From Cenarchaeum sp. (GTDB taxonomy: Archaea > Thermoproteota > Nitrososphaeria > Nitrososphaerales > Nitrosopumilaceae), in contig RKSK01000076.1 in NCBI GenBank assembly GCA_007570915.1, forward strand, positions 1 to 27,106: a stretch of 27,106 nucleotides of DNA, written 5' to 3'. Shown piece by piece: positions 24,331 to 27,106 of this stretch; positions within the stretch are counted from its first letter, which is position 1, and every line of letters starts with the position of its first letter. The translations under genes were made by a program, and so were the position numbers. Below the pieces are notes generated by a model, which worked only from the letters and a program-made list of their open reading frames with translations, made no database searches and was not told the DNA's origin.

Positions 24331-25349
24331 CCGCTAATCCAGCCTAGCCTTCTAAAGTAGAGGTACATTATGCCGGCCGGCACGACTGACGCGAGGATGA
24401 CCAGGAGGAACGTCGTGTGCGGGCCGCCGCCGCCCGAGTCGCCGCTCCCGCCGGGAAGGCTGACGTTCATGCCGTAGAACGTCCCTATCACCGTGGCCGG
24501 TATGGCCAGCGCGAATATTATGGTCAGGACGGCGAGGACCTTGCTTGCCTTCTCCGTGCTGAGGACAAAGTCGGTGTCCTTGTATATCTCCATGGTCTCC
24601 TTTGACTCCTCCAGCGTGTCTATGGCCTTGTCTATGTGGTCTATCACGTCGTCAAAGTGGAGCGTCAGGTCCTCGCCTGGTGAGTAGCTCGCTATGTTCT
24701 TGGCGGCCCCGAGGACTATGCGCTTTAGCGGGCTGGCTATCCTGCGCAGGACGGTGATCTCGCGCCTTAGCACGTGGATGTCCTTTGCGACTGACTTGCC
24801 CTCGTCAAACACGTCGTCCTCGATGTCGTCAAGGTTTGCCATCACGCGCCGGAGCGTGTGGAGAAGGTCGTCGACGAGGACGTCGATTATCTCGTGGAGG
24901 AGGACCGCCGTCGAGCTTGACATCAGGCGGTCGCGCCTCTCTGGGTCAATGCCGCCCTTGCACGCCCTCACCAGGTCGACTAGGGGCTTTAGGTTTCCCT
25001 GGTGGACCGTTATGAGAAACCCCCTGCCCACAAATATAGAGAGCTGGTTGTGCTTTGGGATGGACTCCTTGGCCACGATTGGCGGAAAGTGGAGTATGAG
25101 GAACATGTGGTCGCTGTACGTGTCCAGCTTTGGCAGCTCAAACTTTGTCAGGCAGTCCTCCACGTTCAGCGCGTTAAAGCCGTACTCTGAGGCGAGCCTC
25201 TCGACGTTCTCCCTGTCGGGGTTTTGCAGGTCAATCCACACAAAGCCGCTGCCCTCCATCCTCTCCACCTTCCGCTCGTCGGGCGCGCCGCCATCCTTGG
25301 CCCTCCTCCTCCCCGACCAGAGCCTCTTGGCTATGGAGCCTCGCCTCAT
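24327..25349 (-). CDS. corA: CorA-family divalent metal ion transporter
   Basis: This 340-residue protein is a pentameric-type magnesium (or cobalt/nickel) channel of the cytoplasmic membrane. The large N-terminal cytoplasmic domain includes FVWIDLQNPDRENVERLA and the long stalk helix. Two transmembrane helices follow near the C-terminus (about 270-292 and 314-333). The signature YGMN, with Gly293-Met294-Asn295, sits at the end of the first. The loop between helices is SLPGGSGDSGGGGPHTT, not the MPEL-type loop of the best-known CorA proteins, so ion preference is open. The short basic tail (RRLGW) is typical. ATG 25349 is chosen because a TATA box lies 26-27 bases upstream; the frame remains open to 25739, but that is antisense to the next gene. 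Convergent with repeat gene 3, sharing CTAG. Confidence 0.9.
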   Translation of the reverse strand: MRRGSIAKRLWSGRRRAKDGGAPDERKVERMEGSGFVWIDLQNPDRENVERLASEYGFNALNVEDCLTKFELPKLDTYSDHMFLILHFPPIVAKESIPKHNQLSIFVGRGFLITVHQGNLKPLVDLVRACKGGIDPERRDRLMSSSTAVLLHEIIDVLVDDLLHTLRRVMANLDDIEDDVFDEGKSVAKDIHVLRREITVLRRIASPLKRIVLGAAKNIASYSPGEDLTLHFDDVIDHIDKAIDTLEESKETMEIYKDTDFVLSTEKASKVLAVLTIIFALAIPATVIGTFYGMNVSLPGGSGDSGGGGPHTTFLLVILASVVPAGIMYLYFRRLGWISG

Positions 25350-25370
25350 CGGGCCCCTCCCCGCCCCGCC

Positions 25371-25380
25371 AATTATAAAA
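25371..25380 (-). promoter_or_regulatory. TATA box (TTTTATAATT) of the CorA gene
   Basis: Read on the - strand, TTTTATAATT is the most AT-rich run in the 87-base divergent gap. Its centre is about 26-27 bases before ATG 25349, consistent with a leaderless transcript. Confidence 0.65.
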
Positions 25381-25408
25381 CTGATTGCGCGCGCGCGCCG
25401 CGGCGGGC

Positions 25409-25414
25409 TTAAAT
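25409..25414 (+). promoter_or_regulatory. TATA box (TTAAAT) of the ArdC-like gene
   Basis: TTAAAT has its centre 25.5 bases before ATG 25437, the spacing also seen for the VirB4-like gene. ATG 25431 would be only 19.5 bases away, so 25437 is preferred. The CorA promoter lies back to back 29 bases away. Confidence 0.6.
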
Positions 25415-25436
25415 TCGCCATCGCGCGGGGATGGCG

Positions 25437-26468
25437 ATGGGCAAGACACGCGCGGCAGGGCCCCGCCAGGGCGGCTCCGGAAACACGCGGCGCGCCGACC
25501 TCGTCCTGCGCCGCCTTGTCGAGGAGTTTAGGAGCGGCAGGATCACCGAGACCATCAGCAAGGTGGACTTTTTGAGGGATCCGCGCGACAACCGCCCCTG
25601 CATGTCGTGGTCGCTCAAGAACCGCGTCCTGATGGTCGGCCAGGGAACGTTTGACGCGCGGAACGTGGCGCAGTGGAACAGGGTCAACCGAAGGGTCATC
25701 GCGCGCAGGTCCGCGATCTACATCATCAGGCCCCTCCACGCGTACTCGTGCGCGAGCTGCGCCAAGGGGGCCGCGCGCGGGGCGCGCCTGCGCTACGCAA
25801 GGTCGGCACGCCTCTTTGAGTGCCGGACGTGCGGCCTCTCCGTGGCGCCGAGCGCGATCCGCGGCGGATCAGACCCCGCCGTCCTGCGCCGGATCCGCGG
25901 GTTTGGGTGCCAGCCGGAGTTCCGCGTGGAGGACACGGTGGGCGACGCGCTCCCAGAGTACGCGCCGGCGAGGCCGCCGCCGCTCCACGGGGTGGCGAAA
26001 AAGTGGGGCATACATGTCAAGTACCAGGTCGACCCGAGCGGGTCGAGCCTCGGGAGCTACGAGGCGCGATCAAACACCATACACCTTGGGACCGAGAGCC
26101 CGTGGGTGTTCTTTCACGAGATAAGCCACGCGGCTGACAGCATGGTCCTTGCCCGCTCGGGGCGGGCGCTGAAGGGCGGCCAAGACCCCGTCCAGGAGGC
26201 AGTCGCGCAGCTCTCAGCATGCGTCCTCTCGGAGATGTACGGGATGGGATCCACGCGCGCGCACACGCGCGACTACCTGCGCGCACAGGCAAGGGGGACT
26301 GGCGAGCGCGAGCTTGTGCGCCTTGCGCTCGACGTGCTCGACAGGGTCGAGGGCGTGCTGGGCCTCATACTCTCCACCGCGCAGGGATCCGGCGCCGCCG
26401 CGGAGTCAGGCCAGGAGGACGGCCATCGCGGCGACGGCGCACGAGCCGGCAAAATAAGGGGCCATTAG
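25437..26468 (+). CDS. ArdC-like protein: ssDNA-binding-type N-terminal domain, zinc ribbon and zinc metallopeptidase domain
   Basis: This 343-residue protein has the layout of plasmid ArdC antirestriction proteins. The N-terminal part (about 20-105) shows the family pattern SLKNRVLMVGQGTFDARNVAQW, then IYIIRP. The C-terminal part (about 185-310) is a zincin with FFHEISHAAD (His227, Glu228, His231) and a likely third ligand, Glu254, in PVQEAVAQL. Between them a four-cysteine zinc ribbon is inserted (Cys105, 108, 129, 132), before GFGCQPEFRVEDTVGDALPEY. ArdC binds single-stranded DNA and inhibits restriction; what this chromosomal-looking relative does is unknown. It has its own leaderless promoter, and its last 63 bases overlap the convergent prepilin peptidase gene. 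A mobile-element origin is possible, but no other mobile gene is present. Confidence 0.7.
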   Translation: MGKTRAAGPRQGGSGNTRRADLVLRRLVEEFRSGRITETISKVDFLRDPRDNRPCMSWSLKNRVLMVGQGTFDARNVAQWNRVNRRVIARRSAIYIIRPLHAYSCASCAKGAARGARLRYARSARLFECRTCGLSVAPSAIRGGSDPAVLRRIRGFGCQPEFRVEDTVGDALPEYAPARPPPLHGVAKKWGIHVKYQVDPSGSSLGSYEARSNTIHLGTESPWVFFHEISHAADSMVLARSGRALKGGQDPVQEAVAQLSACVLSEMYGMGSTRAHTRDYLRAQARGTGERELVRLALDVLDRVEGVLGLILSTAQGSGAAAESGQEDGHRGDGARAGKIRGH

Positions 26469-27071
26469 GGGGATGGCGGATATGACATACGTGGTCTGCG
26501 CCGTGATGTCCCCAGAGTCCGGCGGGCCGGGAAGGAGGATCAGCCTCCTTCGCCCGCCGCGCGTCTCCTCGCCCGCAAAGCAAAACCTCTCGCCCTCCCT
26601 CCTCCGGCGCACCACGAGCAGCGCGGCCGCCTTGCGGACCGTCGGCTCGTCAACGTCGGGAAACACGCGCCCCGTGCGCGCAAGCTCGGCGAGGTTTGGC
26701 ACGACGGTGCGGGCAATGTGCGCCGCGCCCGCGGCCAGGGCGGCCACGAGCATGGCCACCGGAAGGGCGGGCACCCCGGCCGCGCTGGGCGCGAGCACGC
26801 CCGCCATGGCGATCATGGCCGCGTCCCCCCTGGCCACCAGGGAGCCGCGCAGCGCCGCGGCGCCCACGGCGCACGCGATGCCCATCCACGCCGCGTCGTG
26901 CGGGCGCGGCCATGCCGCCTGCGTGGCCCAGCTCGCGGCAAGGAACGCCGCGCACGCGCCCCCCATGGCGGCCAGCGCCCAGTGGGGGATCCCGCGCTCG
27001 CGCAAGTCATAGAGCGCCGCCACGCCCACCATGCTTGCGGCCAGGATCGGCCCCGCGACCGCGTCTAGCAA
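26406..27071 (-). CDS. Prepilin/preflagellin peptidase (A24 family, FlaK/PibD-like)
   Basis: This 221-residue, mostly hydrophobic protein has about six predicted membrane helices. It should cleave the class III signal peptides of archaeal pilins and archaellins at the cytoplasmic face. The two catalytic aspartates of A24 peptidases are seen: Asp22 in YDLRERGIPHW after the first helix, and Asp83 in ARGD. The second motif is normally GxGD; here the first Gly is Ala80. A soluble loop rich in Arg/Glu (about 145-190) separates the last helices. TTG 27071 gives a sensible N-terminus; the frame stays open to the window edge, so a start outside the window cannot be excluded. It plausibly serves the pilin-like proteins encoded at 3676-11328. 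Overlaps the ArdC-like gene tail to tail. Confidence 0.75.
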   Translation of the reverse strand: MLDAVAGPILAASMVGVAALYDLRERGIPHWALAAMGGACAAFLAASWATQAAWPRPHDAAWMGIACAVGAAALRGSLVARGDAAMIAMAGVLAPSAAGVPALPVAMLVAALAAGAAHIARTVVPNLAELARTGRVFPDVDEPTVRKAAALLVVRRRREGERFCFAGEETRGGRRRLILLPGPPDSGDITAQTTYVISAIPLMAPYFAGSCAVAAMAVLLA

Positions 27072-27106
27072 CCCTGGCCCCCCGCGGCGAACGCGAGCCT
27101 GGCGGC

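Noticed and set aside
25386..25400. Alternating GC tract in the divergent gap, possible Z-DNA; a similar tract lies near 14572-14583
   Set aside because: Short, and expected at this base composition; no supporting context.
25350..25739. N-terminal extension of CorA
   Set aside because: It crosses the CorA TATA box and runs antisense into the ArdC-like gene; ATG 25349 fits promoter spacing and family length.

Overview
This is a very GC-rich, gene-dense archaeal window. Archaea are indicated by a stand-alone Bud32/PRPK-type kinase, a TYW1 wyosine synthase, a FlaI/PibD-like prepilin peptidase, pilin-like proteins with archaeal N-termini, and TATA boxes about 25-30 bp upstream of ATG codons (leaderless mRNAs). 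The secreted protein styles, including an SNase-like domain with a thaumarchaeal signature, point to Nitrososphaerota (Thaumarchaeota). The high GC would suit a Cenarchaeum-like, possibly sponge-associated, lineage; the taxon is an inference, since no marker RNA is present.

Region 1 (1-14566, all + strand) is a surface-appendage or secretion locus. It runs: tail of an unidentified gene; a VirB11/TadA/FlaI-type secretion ATPase; a VirB4-like ATPase with its own promoter; two small pilin-like proteins joined by 4-base start/stop overlaps to an 817-aa signal-peptide protein with a C-terminal anchor. A second promoter (7136) then drives a secreted protein with a degenerate staphylococcal-nuclease-like domain, a 928-aa protein with a pilin-like N-terminal helix, and a 1082-aa anchored adhesin-like protein. 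No platform membrane protein (TadC/FlaJ or VirB6) is visible.

Region 2 (14593-16625) is housekeeping: Bud32 kinase, RdgB/HAM1 XTP pyrophosphatase, and a convergent TYW1 gene whose N-terminus appears to be missing.

Region 3 (16583-24330) holds three tandem paralogous genes for secreted proteins built almost wholly of thrombospondin type-3 calcium-binding repeats (24, 14 and 22 units). Genes 2 and 3 have matching promoters; gene 1 has no visible promoter and abuts the truncated TYW1.

Region 4 (24327-27071) carries a CorA-type metal transporter (- strand), a divergent ArdC-like zinc metallopeptidase with an inserted zinc ribbon, and a convergent prepilin peptidase that could process the pilin-like proteins of region 1.

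Intergenic space is minimal: all three convergent gene pairs overlap, and no stretch over 300 bases lacks a gene. I saw no rRNA, tRNA, CRISPR array or insertion sequence.
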